From an uncultured Flavobacteriales bacterium (GTDB lineage: Bacteria > Bacteroidota > Bacteroidia > Flavobacteriales_D > Crocinitomicaceae): a stretch of DNA of 9,170 nt. Of the stretch, positions 1 through 7,038 are shown in pieces. The position numbers and the translations under genes were made by a program. The stretch covers positions 1 through 9,170 of the forward strand of contig CAIUKX010000434.1 in the NCBI GenBank assembly GCA_903899795.1, given 5' to 3'. Under the pieces are notes generated by a model. The model saw only the letters and a list, made by a program, of their open reading frames with translations. It did no database searches and was not told the DNA's origin. How positions within the stretch are numbered: position 1 is the stretch's first letter; every line of letters begins with the position of its first letter.

Positions 1-106
1 AACGACATTTTTTACAACTGATGCCTTGTTTTTCTCTTTGGGCTTTCAAATGTCTTTTACAAGCCTCTTCGTTAGGGAAATAATGTAAAAATTCAATTAT
101 TGTCAT
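1..106 (-). CDS. IS1595-family (ISXO2-like) transposase, N-terminal part, cut by window edge
   Basis: The minus strand from an ATG at 106 reads 35 codons without a stop to the window edge. The peptide contains FPNEEACKRHLKAQREKQG followed by ISCKKCR, which is the start of the zinc-ribbon domain that opens IS1595-family DDE transposases (the pattern FPdEeaCrrhl...G..C..C). Visible zinc-ligand candidates are Cys31 and Cys34; the second Cys pair and the DDE catalytic domain would lie outside the window. The protein would bind the ends of its own insertion sequence and move it. The sequence upstream of the ATG (107-187) should contain this IS end, perhaps starting near 175 (minus-strand GAGTCGTCGCAAG), just beyond the stop of the neighbouring XRE gene, but the other end is not visible, so the boundary is unproven. 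Family assignment is from recognised motifs; intactness cannot be judged. Confidence 0.85.
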   Translation of the reverse strand, partial: MTIIEFLHYFPNEEACKRHLKAQREKQGISCKKCR

Positions 107-187
107 AACTTTTTTCTACAAATATCTCACAGCGAAAAGTAATCTATTTACGTTGTGGTAAACTTGCGACGACTCAATTTTAAATAA
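107..187 (-). mobile_element. Putative left-end segment of the IS1595-family insertion
   Basis: This 81-bp stretch separates the transposase start codon from the stop codon of the XRE gene. IS1595 elements usually have a short leader between their terminal inverted repeat and the transposase start, so the element end probably lies here, with 171-175 (gactc) as a candidate outer edge. I see no internal inverted repeat that proves it, and the partner end lies outside the window. Confidence 0.4.
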
Positions 188-532
188 TTATTTAGACGAC
201 AACAGACTTTTTAAAAATTCGTTTTCAATTTTTAAACTTTTGATTTGTTGTTTATAAGAATCTATTAATTCTTGTGGTAAATTGTTGTTAAAAGTTCCAT
301 TGCCTGACATAGTACAATTATACCAATAGTTAGCAGGACTAAAGCTTAAAAGAAATTCGAGTTTTAGACCCAATTCACTTGCAATTCGTTCTGCTCGAGT
401 TACATCTAGTTTAGTCAACCCACTTTCGATTTTTTGATATGCTTGCTGAGAAATTCCTAATTGATGTGCTAATGCCTCTTGAGAAATCCCTTTTATTTCC
501 CTAAAAAACCGAATTTTGCTTCCCAAATCCAA
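188..532 (-). CDS. XRE/Cro-type helix-turn-helix regulator, 114 aa
   Basis: Residues 4-60 form a classical HTH_3 (Cro/C1) domain: KIRFFREIKGISQEALAHQLG leads into ISQQAYQKIESG, the recognition-helix region, and then LDVTRAERIASELGLKLEFLL. The C-terminal part (about 85-114, LIDSYKQQIKSLKIENEFLKSLL) looks like a short coiled coil, consistent with a dimer. It should bind DNA and repress itself or neighbours; no ligand or toxin partner is evident. The start is odd: the frame opens just after a TGA at 554-556 and has no ATG before residue 75, so translation must start at a TTG (530-532) or another non-ATG codon, or the gene has lost its true 5' end. It overlaps the 3' end of the upstream membrane-protein gene by 40 bp in the -1 frame, so translational coupling or frameshifting is possible. 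It borders the IS1595 element, so it may be accessory cargo. Confidence 0.82.
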   Translation of the reverse strand: MDLGSKIRFFREIKGISQEALAHQLGISQQAYQKIESGLTKLDVTRAERIASELGLKLEFLLSFSPANYWYNCTMSGNGTFNNNLPQELIDSYKQQIKSLKIENEFLKSLLSSK

Positions 533-1089
533 TTGTTGTATTTGAATAAGCCATCATTGAATGCAAAAGAGATCAAAGTAATAATAACGAGGAGGAGATT
601 GATAAACATTAATATGAAATCAAAAGGAAATGAGAAGGCATATTTTTGATCCCAATCTTTTTTGCTAAAATACATCGATTTATTGAAAATATCTCTTTCA
701 ATTTGAAGCGTGTCTCCTTTGCTGAAATTGGGGGGAGATTCTCTGCGGAAACTTGCTGAATAGTTGCTTTTGTTGGTCGTAATATCGAGATCTGTTACCA
801 GATCATAACCCCTTGTGTTTTTTGAATATTGTTTGTACGTTTCTGAATGCACCTCTTGTACAATTTCATCTCTAAATCCCGCTGAAATATTGTCCGTAAA
901 CACGATTACGAAAAACGAGATACAATACAGCACCCGAATTGCCCACATCGATATAAAAAATCGACTTTTTCTATACGTTCTGTTGTATAATCTTTTCCGT
1001 CTTATGTGTAGAATTTCACGATATTTTAATTCGTTGATTTCTTCCATCAATAAGCGCCTTTGTTCATCTGACAATCTAGGTCGTCTCAT
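493..1089 (-). CDS. Two-pass membrane protein of unknown function, 198 aa
   Basis: I do not recognise this family. The protein opens with a very basic cytoplasmic segment (residues 1-43, rich in Arg/Lys: MRRPRLSDEQRR, HIRRKRLYNRTYRKSR), then a transmembrane helix at about 44-65, an extracytoplasmic domain at about 66-152 with a beta-like stretch (GDTLQIERDIF), and a second transmembrane helix at about 155-177 (FILMFINLLLVIITLISFAF). Positive-inside charge puts both termini in the cytoplasm. The ATG at 1087-1089 is preferred; the frame also stays open to a TTG at 1137, which would add 16 residues with no sign of function. Its last 21 residues (NDGLFKYNNWIWE...) have an unusual composition and are encoded by DNA that also encodes the start of the XRE gene, so the natural C-terminus may have been replaced by a rearrangement. 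It may form an operon with the XRE gene. Confidence 0.6.
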   Translation of the reverse strand: MRRPRLSDEQRRLLMEEINELKYREILHIRRKRLYNRTYRKSRFFISMWAIRVLYCISFFVIVFTDNISAGFRDEIVQEVHSETYKQYSKNTRGYDLVTDLDITTNKSNYSASFRRESPPNFSKGDTLQIERDIFNKSMYFSKKDWDQKYAFSFPFDFILMFINLLLVIITLISFAFNDGLFKYNNWIWEAKFGFLGK

Positions 1090-1187
1090 TATTTCGATTG
1101 TTGGAATTAAATTTAGTTTATCCGTATAGGAAAGCAATCCGTCAATTGATTCATTGAATCGTCAATAAAGTTAAAATATAATTTTAA
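1090..1187. other. Short AT-rich intergenic stretch with a 13-bp palindrome
   Basis: This lies between the membrane-protein start and the XRE remnant. It contains the near-perfect palindrome GATTCA-T-TGAATC (1148-1160) flanked on both sides by GTCAAT (1141-1146 and 1161-1166). The symmetry would suit a regulator operator, but there is no independent support, and no good TAnnTTTG promoter was found for the membrane gene. Confidence 0.3.
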
Positions 1188-1332
1188 GTTCGGGTTTTGT
1201 ACACCGATAAATTTGACACTTCCAGTCGAACAAAGGCATTAGAAAATTCTGGAATTAAACCCGGAAGACCAACAACGTATCTACGATTTGATCGATACAT
1301 TGATTCGGGATGCGAAAGTGAGTAGGAAAAAT
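1188..1332 (+). pseudogene. Frameshifted C-terminal remnant of a second XRE-type regulator
   Basis: In one plus frame 1188-1244 reads VRVLYTDKFDTSSRTKALE; a +/-1 shift at the A-rich stretch near 1242-1248 joins it to KILELNPEDQQRIYDLIDTL followed by IRDAKVSRKN. The joined peptide matches the C-terminal segment common in Bacteroidota XRE regulators, where a linker ends in a helix like 'LPxxEKxxLFxLIDxxIRDAKxRxAY'. The HTH domain and start codon are missing, each frame is closed by a stop (TAA at 1185-1187, TAG at 1240-1242), and the expected stop after the DAK helix has been lost, so the frame runs into the repeat array. This is a dead fragment of a regulator different from the one at 188-532 and on the opposite strand. 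Family identity rests on a short peptide, so confidence is moderate. Confidence 0.5.
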
Positions 1333-1357
1333 TCCGCATCAGTGGAACTAATGCGGA
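1326..1357 (-). terminator. Candidate rho-independent terminator, minus strand
   Basis: TCCGCAT (1333-1339) pairs with ATGCGGA (1351-1357); inside it AGT (1341-1343) pairs with ACT (1347-1349), leaving a 3-nt loop and one mismatch, so about 10 of 11 positions pair. On the minus strand the stem is followed at once by AATTTTTCC, a typical T tract; on the plus strand nothing similar follows. It would stop transcripts that come from the right, for instance read-through from the outer-membrane protein gene ending at 2137 or a transcript of the heptad array. Confidence 0.5.
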
Positions 1358-1364
1358 GCGGGGG

Positions 1365-1630
1365 GACTTTGATTTCTGATTTAGTCATTTTAATCTTTAT
1401 ATCGAGGACTTTAACTTTAGTTTCATCCATTTTGATTTATAGATTAGGGATTTTGATTTTAGATTTAGTCATTTTAATCTTTACATCAAGGACTTTAACT
1501 TTAGATTCAGTCATTTTGATTTATAGATTGGGGACTTTGATTTTACTTTCAATCATTTTAATCTTTATATCGAGGACTTTAACTTTAGATTCAGTCATTT
1601 TGATTTATAGATTGGAGATTTCAATCTTAT
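1365..1630. repeat. Degenerate heptanucleotide array: 38 heptads in an 84-bp higher-order repeat
   Basis: From 1365 the DNA can be split into 38 successive 7-mers that resemble each other (GACTTTG, ATTTTAG, CATTTTA, GACTTTA, ACTTTAG, CATTTTG, and so on). Longer periods sit on top: 21 bp, 42 bp (CATTTT at 1386, 1428, 1470, 1512, 1554, 1596) and 84 bp, with copies at 1386-1469, 1470-1553 and 1554-1630 (last one partial). The 84-bp copies are very alike, so the block was duplicated recently, whereas single heptads are old and diverged. Because 84 is divisible by 3, an open plus frame passes through all copies, giving a Leu/Ile-rich peptide with no start or domain; I treat it as non-coding. Copy number is probably unstable between strains. 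Confidence 0.85.
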
Positions 1631-2136
1631 AATTGTCTTCATCGACTTTTCAGCAGATTATCGAAAATAGAGGATCAAAAAATTATATAATTAAAAGATT
1701 TACGCACACTCCCAAATTTTGATTTAAAAAATGAAAAGGATTTTAAATGAAAGGATGAAGTACCAAAATAATATTATCCAATTGAAATTTTAATCACAAG
1801 TATACACTCATCTTACTCACAAGCATAAAAAAGTTACTCTCGAACCTACTAATCTTGTTCTTCTTTTTTAACTGCCAAGCAGCTACTTCTGTAAGTAAAT
1901 ACCAGTCATCCAAAGCAATGCCTTCTCTGTGTCCTTTGTGGTTGCAACTTCTGTCTCACAATCCAATTCCCTTTCATCTAAGATTTTCGAAGACTAAATA
2001 ATCCAACATCAAGCATCCAACTTATATGTCTTATATGGTTCCCCCTCATTCAATCCCCTTTCATCTAAGATTTCCCTATCTCTGGTCTTTTATCTTACGT
2101 CTTTAAGAGAGCAACTTGTTGCGAACGATCTTACAT
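1631..2136. other. Gene-free AT-rich intergenic region with repeat debris
   Basis: No convincing gene is present on either strand. Visible items are a solitary degenerate piece of the CACAGAG repeat family at 1924-1943 (tctctgtgtcctttgtggtt), an 18-bp direct repeat (separate entry), and minus-strand heptad-like phrases such as TTGGATGCTTGATGTTGGAT near 2004-2023, which are typical low-complexity intergenic DNA in this phylum. No clear hairpin with a T tract was found directly behind the outer-membrane protein gene. Confidence 0.6.
1969..2073. repeat. Pair of 18-bp direct repeats, 87 bp apart
   Basis: CCCTTTCATCTAAGATTT occurs at 1969-1986 and again, identically, at 2056-2073; both copies are also preceded by a CAATCC-like sequence. 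The spacer between them shows no gene. This may be part of a dispersed intergenic repeat; no function can be assigned. Confidence 0.7.
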
Positions 2137-3846
2137 CTAGAATCTAAACGTCACCCCACCCATTACCTGGAATCCCTGCACAGGTGCATTGTACCATCTT
2201 TTGTAACGTTGAGCCGCGAAGTTGTTCGCTTGTAAAAAGGCAGAAACCCGGCTGTTGTAGCGGTATTCCAGATTCAAATTGGCATCAGCTACAAATCCTA
2301 ATGTTTTCGCAAGTTGGTTGTTTTCCATCTTTACACCTGGTTCCATTTTGTACACCAAAGCCTTTCTTCCCCCTTCGAAATCCAAATCCAGGTTGACGTA
2401 GAATTTGTCGTATAGATTGTAATTCACACGCGTGATGATTTGCCATTGCGGTAAATTCCATGCGTAAGCATTGTGTTTAAGCGAGTACGAGAAATAACGC
2501 CCGATCGCATCCACTTTCAGTTTTTCCATCAATTGGTAAGAAAGCGAACCTTCAATCGTTGTGATGTTCAAGGTATCGAAAACCAAGTTGAATTTATTTC
2601 GAGCAGAATAAGTAGTATCGGTTACGAATAACGCTTTGTTGTTCACGTGCGCGAAGCTTGCAGCTACATTGAAGGCAATTCGTTTCGAAAGCGTTCCCTT
2701 GATCCCGAAGTAGAGATCGGCAACGGTACTTTCATTTTTCATCGCTACGTTCGGTAACAGGAATTCGTTTTGCTGCGTCAGCGATTTGAACGTGTTTTGT
2801 TTCAATCCTCCTTTTACGCCTAAATAAGGAATAAACATGTCGTTCAGCAACGAATATTTTGCTTCGGCAATCGGGTAGATGTTGAACTTATTCTGGTTGT
2901 TGTGCACATCCAAGGTAAGATCCACACCGATCTGCGCTTTGAAACGATTGTTTTTTGCAAAGGTGGTAATGGTCGGTTTCAAACTGATCACGGTGTTGTT
3001 TAACACAATTCCGGTATCGACAAGCGAAAGACTCGTGTCTCTTGTTCCGTATTTGTAACCGTTGTATTTGGCATTCAAATCAACCGAGAAAATTTCTTTT
3101 CCTTGTTTGTAGTTGAAAGTACTTGCCATCGCTACATAATTCTCGCGTGCTCTCCACAAGGATAGTTTTTCGTCCAAAGGTTTTTTCGATAAAAAGTTGT
3201 TGTACGTTAAACCGACTTTGTAATTGAAGGTAGCACTGTCTTTCTTATGAGAAGCAAACGAAACAGTTCCTCCGGCATCGCTGTACCGTTGAGCAATACT
3301 ATCTCGGTTGATGTTTTCATTTTGAAGACCGTAGTAATGGAATCCTTTGTTGTTGTAATGCAGGTCGCCCAGCAAAGTATAATTCTTTTCGTTGATACCT
3401 CCGAATAGATTGGCAGAATTGCGGTCGAATTGTGCCGGCGCATACCCTTTGATTTTACCGAAAGAACTCAGGTGTTTCACGAGAACGCCATACATGTATT
3501 TGCGCGAACGCGTACCGTTGAAATAGATTTCTCCCAAAGGCATCAGCGTACTTCCCACACCTGCCTTCACATACGTGTGATACAATTGCGGAAGTTTCGG
3601 TTCCAGTTTCACAACCGCCGGTTCAATTTTCTCCAGTTGAATAGTCGTTGGTTGTTGCAGCGATAGCAAGGGGTAAGTCGTCACAGGTGTTGACATCACC
3701 GTATCAATGATCTTCGGACTTTGTTCCATGCGCAGCGAAGGATCCACCTGGCGGTTTCCGCTTCCCCACAGTTCCACAATTTCTCCCTGGCCCCATGAAA
3801 CGAAGCTCAAGAATAAACAAACGAATAAAAAGCTCTTATTTCTCAT
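2137..3846 (-). CDS. Outer-membrane beta-barrel protein (TonB-receptor-like barrel without plug), 569 aa
   Basis: The protein starts with a signal peptide (MRNKSFLFVCLFLSFVSWGQ, cut likely after GQ). Residues 20-90 form a Pro/Glu-rich linker ending in LEPKLPQLYHTYVKAGVGS, and from there to the end come alternating, aromatic-rich beta strands (for example YMYGVLVKHLSSFG, YTLLGDLHYNNKGFHYYG) closing with GFQVMGGVTFRF, whose terminal Phe is the usual outer-membrane insertion signal. No TonB box or plug domain is visible, so annotations as 'TonB-dependent receptor' would rest only on the barrel. It should sit in the outer membrane as a channel or anchoring barrel. Its ATG (3844-3846) lies inside the end of the TPR gene, an 11-bp overlap that implies coupled translation and a shared job. 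The TPR-plus-barrel layout recalls polymer-export pairs such as AlgK/AlgE, but there is no biosynthetic gene nearby, so substrate and role remain unknown. Confidence 0.85.
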   Translation of the reverse strand: MRNKSFLFVCLFLSFVSWGQGEIVELWGSGNRQVDPSLRMEQSPKIIDTVMSTPVTTYPLLSLQQPTTIQLEKIEPAVVKLEPKLPQLYHTYVKAGVGSTLMPLGEIYFNGTRSRKYMYGVLVKHLSSFGKIKGYAPAQFDRNSANLFGGINEKNYTLLGDLHYNNKGFHYYGLQNENINRDSIAQRYSDAGGTVSFASHKKDSATFNYKVGLTYNNFLSKKPLDEKLSLWRARENYVAMASTFNYKQGKEIFSVDLNAKYNGYKYGTRDTSLSLVDTGIVLNNTVISLKPTITTFAKNNRFKAQIGVDLTLDVHNNQNKFNIYPIAEAKYSLLNDMFIPYLGVKGGLKQNTFKSLTQQNEFLLPNVAMKNESTVADLYFGIKGTLSKRIAFNVAASFAHVNNKALFVTDTTYSARNKFNLVFDTLNITTIEGSLSYQLMEKLKVDAIGRYFSYSLKHNAYAWNLPQWQIITRVNYNLYDKFYVNLDLDFEGGRKALVYKMEPGVKMENNQLAKTLGFVADANLNLEYRYNSRVSAFLQANNFAAQRYKRWYNAPVQGFQVMGGVTFRF

Positions 3847-6800
3847 CAGTTCCCTCTTTTACTTCAATTATAGTTTCACTTTTCGGTGCAATTTCCTTGT
3901 CTTTGTTTTTCAGTTGCATCAATTCATTCATCACTTCATTCGCTTCAGCAATGATGCCGTCGTCTTTTTTCGGATAATGATCAATCACCGATTGCAGCGT
4001 TTCTTCCGCCTGGAACAAATCATCCTTTTGAATCATCGCTCTCGATTGTAAAATCAAAGCTTTCGCCACCCAGTAATTATACGAAGGTTTCATTTTCAAT
4101 AAAGCCTTTATCTCCACATCCGATTTGTCCAAATCTTTTTGATCGAAATACATTTCGGCCAATAAGTATTTCGCTTCAGCACCGGTAACAGTTGTTGTAT
4201 TTTTCACTAACCATTCCAAAGCCGGTTTGGCATCCGTATAGTTTTTCAGGTTGTAATTCGAAATGGCTCCTGCGTATTCTGCTTCTAAACGAATCGTAGA
4301 ATTGATCTCCCCGCTGGAAAGCACCAGTTTGGCATAAGCAGCCGCTTTTTCCCAATTCTCAATCAAGAAGTAACTTCGCATCAAACCAAGTCGAGCATTG
4401 AACAATACATTGGTTGAACTTATTTTTTCCAAGCGTTCATAGTAAGGAATTGCCTCAGCATATTGTTTGTTGTTGAACAAGTATTTCGACACACGAATCG
4501 CAGCCAGTTGAGTGAATGAATTATCAGGACCTTCCAATGTTTGTTTATACGTCGCAAGTGCATTCACCATGTCGTTCGAACGGTAGTAGCAATCGGCCAT
4601 ATAGTTTTTGGCTTCGTTGGCATATAAACCTGTTGGATATTTCGTCAGATATTTGTTGAACAAATCAATCGTTGCCTGGATCGGTTGCAAGGTATCATCA
4701 TAGTTACGTTTCGCAGGATTGTAAAACAACTCCTCCTGTTGATCTTTGGTCATCCCCGCACAAGGATATTTATCCCCGATTTCGACCGCCTTTTCCGGTT
4801 GTTTCAAAGCATCATAAATCGCAATCAAACCTCTTGCACCGTCTTCACAGACCACACGATCCGTTCCGTATTCAGACAAGATCTGCTTGTAGGCCAATTC
4901 TGATTTTGCAAATTCCTGTTTCTTGAAATAAATATCGGCAATCTCTACACGTGCTCTCACCACTCGTATGCTGCTTGGATAATCCGAAATGATTTGTTCG
5001 TAATATCTTCTTGCTTTGTCGTAATCTTCACTTCCCTTATAGGTGGCTGCCAATTCTTCAATAGCCGGTTCAATGTATTTGGAACGTTTATAGTTATTCA
5101 CCAAATCCTGTAGATTGCTGATTTTATTAGCCGTTCCGTTTTCAGTATAACCATACGTTTTTGCCAGGTAAAACAAAGCCTGATCCTCAAATCCAGATTT
5201 TAATTTCAGAACTTCCGAATAAAATTTGATCGCATTTTCGTTTTGACGTGTAGCGTAAGATCCGTCTGCTGCACGCATGAAAGCGTCTGCTAGTTTCTTT
5301 TTGTCCTTCAAGTTGTTTTGCTGTGTATAAATTCTGAACGATTCAACACCCAAAAGCGTATCCTGCATGTTGAAGTAGGAGTAACCGATGTTGTAATAAG
5401 CATCGCTTTTCAAATCAGGCAGTAAAGTCGCCGACATGTTCAGCAAAGCACGGTATCCCTGAATTGCTTTTTCATAATTCTTCAGTCGGTAATAAGCATC
5501 AGCCGACCAGAAAGTTGCTTTCCCCAAAATCGTATGATCCATCGGGTATTTGTCGACCAGGTCAAACGTTGTGATCGCCTTAGTGTAATCTCCTTTTTGA
5601 AACAATTCAACACCGCGGTTGAAAGCCACCAATTGGTAAGCCGATTTCAGGCGGACATCTTTGTTCGGTAATTTATCCAGTGATTGCAGTGCTTTTTCAA
5701 AGTTATTAGTCGAAGTATAAACGTTCACCAAATATTGATACACATCCTCTTTCCGTTTCGAATTCGGGTATTTGCTCAGGTAAAACTGCAACGCTTCCAC
5801 CGCTTCGTCATAAGGATTGATGTCGAGCTTGTACGATAAAATAGCATAGTTATAAAGTGCATCTTCCTGAATTTTCGGATCGGCAGATAGTTTGGAGGCT
5901 TCTTCGAAAGCAGCCCGTGCAGGAGATAATTTTTCCTGTTTCAAGTACGATTCCCCAATGTGATAATAAGCCGTTTGACCTAAGAGATCATCCGTTTTCG
6001 AAACCTTGTCAAATAGTTTAATAGCCGACGGGTACATTCCCGCGCGGAAGTAGGCGTAACCTAATTCGTAATCATCGTCGCGCGTTGTCTTGGTTTTCTT
6101 GTTGTAAGCTTCGAGGTAGGGAATAGCTTCGTCGAATTTTTTCAGTCGGTAGTAAGCATCTCCCAACAAGTGATTCATATCGTTCACGTTAACCAGATTG
6201 CTGGTGTCGAGCGCATTTGGAGCATATTTCACCACTTCATCGTAACGGCCCTGCAGGTAATAGATCTGAACAATGTAATAAGGAACAATTTTAGAAAACC
6301 GTTCGTTGGTCTGCAGTTTCAAAAATCCATCCAGAGCCACTTGATACGATTTATCCTGGTAAGCGATGTGAGAATAGTAATACAAAGCCGGACCTGAATA
6401 TTGAGAATCACCGTCTTTGATTGCGTGAAAAGCATTTCGGGCTTCAACAAATTTTGCTTCCTGGAAATTGGAGTATCCCAGTTTGAAATAAAATTCATGC
6501 ACATTTTCCGTTTCGAGATCCGATGCTTTGAGTTGGTTGAACCAGACGAGTGCTTCTTTGTAATCCTTTTTTTGGTAGAAATATTGTCCCAGTCGAAAGA
6601 AAATGGCCGATTTGTAGATGCTTTCCGGGTAATTCTTGTTGAAATTTTCCAGCAGTTTGACAGCGTCGTTGTTATATAATTCTAAAGCAGAAAGTCCTTC
6701 ATAATACAATGCTTTCTGATACAGTGGATCGTTTTTTTTGTCGAACTGATTGATAAAGGCTCTGAATTCATAGCGGGCAGCTCCGTATTGTTGTTTTTGA

Positions 6801-6913
6801 AACAATTCTTCTGCACGATAAAAATTCGCGTATTCGCTGTTGTATTTTTGAGAAGTTTGGCCAAAAAGCTGAACTCCCAAACAGACGAAAAGAATAACCA
6901 AATACTTATGCAT
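3836..6913 (-). CDS. Large periplasmic tetratricopeptide-repeat protein, 1025 aa
   Basis: An N-terminal signal peptide (MHKYLVILFVCLGVQLFGQ, cut after GQ) is followed, from about residue 32 to 1000, by an almost unbroken run of TPR-type helical pairs, such as AEELFQKQQYGAARYEFRAF, DEAIPYLEAYNKKT, ALYYYSHIAYQDKSYQVALDGF and KARRYYEQIISDYPSS. Many repeats keep the A-x-Y / FxxxxxDYPxS spacing of YbgF/BamD-like periplasmic TPRs. The C-terminus is charged (PKSETIIEVKEGTDEK). No lipobox Cys is placed for lipidation, so it should be soluble in the periplasm or bound to its partner barrel. Such superhelices act as scaffolds for protein or polymer binding. It is first in a two-gene unit with the overlapping barrel gene. 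Start chosen at ATG 6911-6913 because it directly precedes the signal peptide. Protein class is certain; molecular role is unknown. Confidence 0.9.
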   Translation of the reverse strand: MHKYLVILFVCLGVQLFGQTSQKYNSEYANFYRAEELFQKQQYGAARYEFRAFINQFDKKNDPLYQKALYYEGLSALELYNNDAVKLLENFNKNYPESIYKSAIFFRLGQYFYQKKDYKEALVWFNQLKASDLETENVHEFYFKLGYSNFQEAKFVEARNAFHAIKDGDSQYSGPALYYYSHIAYQDKSYQVALDGFLKLQTNERFSKIVPYYIVQIYYLQGRYDEVVKYAPNALDTSNLVNVNDMNHLLGDAYYRLKKFDEAIPYLEAYNKKTKTTRDDDYELGYAYFRAGMYPSAIKLFDKVSKTDDLLGQTAYYHIGESYLKQEKLSPARAAFEEASKLSADPKIQEDALYNYAILSYKLDINPYDEAVEALQFYLSKYPNSKRKEDVYQYLVNVYTSTNNFEKALQSLDKLPNKDVRLKSAYQLVAFNRGVELFQKGDYTKAITTFDLVDKYPMDHTILGKATFWSADAYYRLKNYEKAIQGYRALLNMSATLLPDLKSDAYYNIGYSYFNMQDTLLGVESFRIYTQQNNLKDKKKLADAFMRAADGSYATRQNENAIKFYSEVLKLKSGFEDQALFYLAKTYGYTENGTANKISNLQDLVNNYKRSKYIEPAIEELAATYKGSEDYDKARRYYEQIISDYPSSIRVVRARVEIADIYFKKQEFAKSELAYKQILSEYGTDRVVCEDGARGLIAIYDALKQPEKAVEIGDKYPCAGMTKDQQEELFYNPAKRNYDDTLQPIQATIDLFNKYLTKYPTGLYANEAKNYMADCYYRSNDMVNALATYKQTLEGPDNSFTQLAAIRVSKYLFNNKQYAEAIPYYERLEKISSTNVLFNARLGLMRSYFLIENWEKAAAYAKLVLSSGEINSTIRLEAEYAGAISNYNLKNYTDAKPALEWLVKNTTTVTGAEAKYLLAEMYFDQKDLDKSDVEIKALLKMKPSYNYWVAKALILQSRAMIQKDDLFQAEETLQSVIDHYPKKDDGIIAEANEVMNELMQLKNKDKEIAPKSETIIEVKEGTDEK

Positions 6914-6934
6914 AATGGATCGTGTTTAATCAAA

Positions 6935-6942
6935 CAAAATTA
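6935..6942 (-). promoter_or_regulatory. Possible -7 element (TAATTTTG) for the TPR/barrel operon
   Basis: TAATTTTG on the minus strand fits the Bacteroidota -7 consensus TAnnTTTG and lies 21 bp before the TPR start codon. The expected TTG of a -33 element is not present at 19-23 bp further up (nearest is about 32 bp away), so support is only partial. Confidence 0.35.
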
Positions 6943-7038
6943 ACGGACTAGCCGGAGTCATTGGAGAGGACTTGCAAAAGTTTTAAACGTGAATCTGTTG
7001 AGATGTTACAAGAGAGTTTTTATGATAGAGGAGCAGAT

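Noticed and set aside
151..173. TTGTGG…TTGCG near the IS resembles TTGTGG…TTGCGG at the left end of the 1-kb element
   Set aside because: Only about 12 of 16 positions match, and relative to the element edges the orientation is opposite, so it does not show shared ends.
815..1129. Open plus frame of 104 codons
   Set aside because: Lies wholly antisense to the two-pass membrane protein gene and has no plausible protein features.
1148..1160. GATTCATTGAATC palindrome as an operator
   Set aside because: Short, single and AT-rich; reported only as sequence content of the intergenic stretch.
1365..1630. Minus-strand reading of the array (phrases like MTESKVKVLDIKIKM)
   Set aside because: Looks beta-like, but the same TAA recurs in each 84-bp copy, so no continuous protein exists.
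1365..1630. CRISPR-like repetition
   Set aside because: No constant repeats separated by unique spacers; units are contiguous and all parts vary gradually. No cas genes.
1288..1632. 114-codon open plus frame across the heptad array, Leu/Ile-rich
   Set aside because: It is open only because the repeat length is a multiple of three; it begins inside the regulator remnant and shows no domain or sensible start.
1798..1956. Minus-strand open stretch (…ALDDWYLLTEVAAWQLKKK…)
   Set aside because: About 50 codons with no start codon near its beginning, and part of it is the dispersed CACAGAG-type repeat; no family recognised.
3207..3977. Several open frames antisense to or out of frame with the barrel and TPR genes
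   Set aside because: Shadows of strongly supported long genes.
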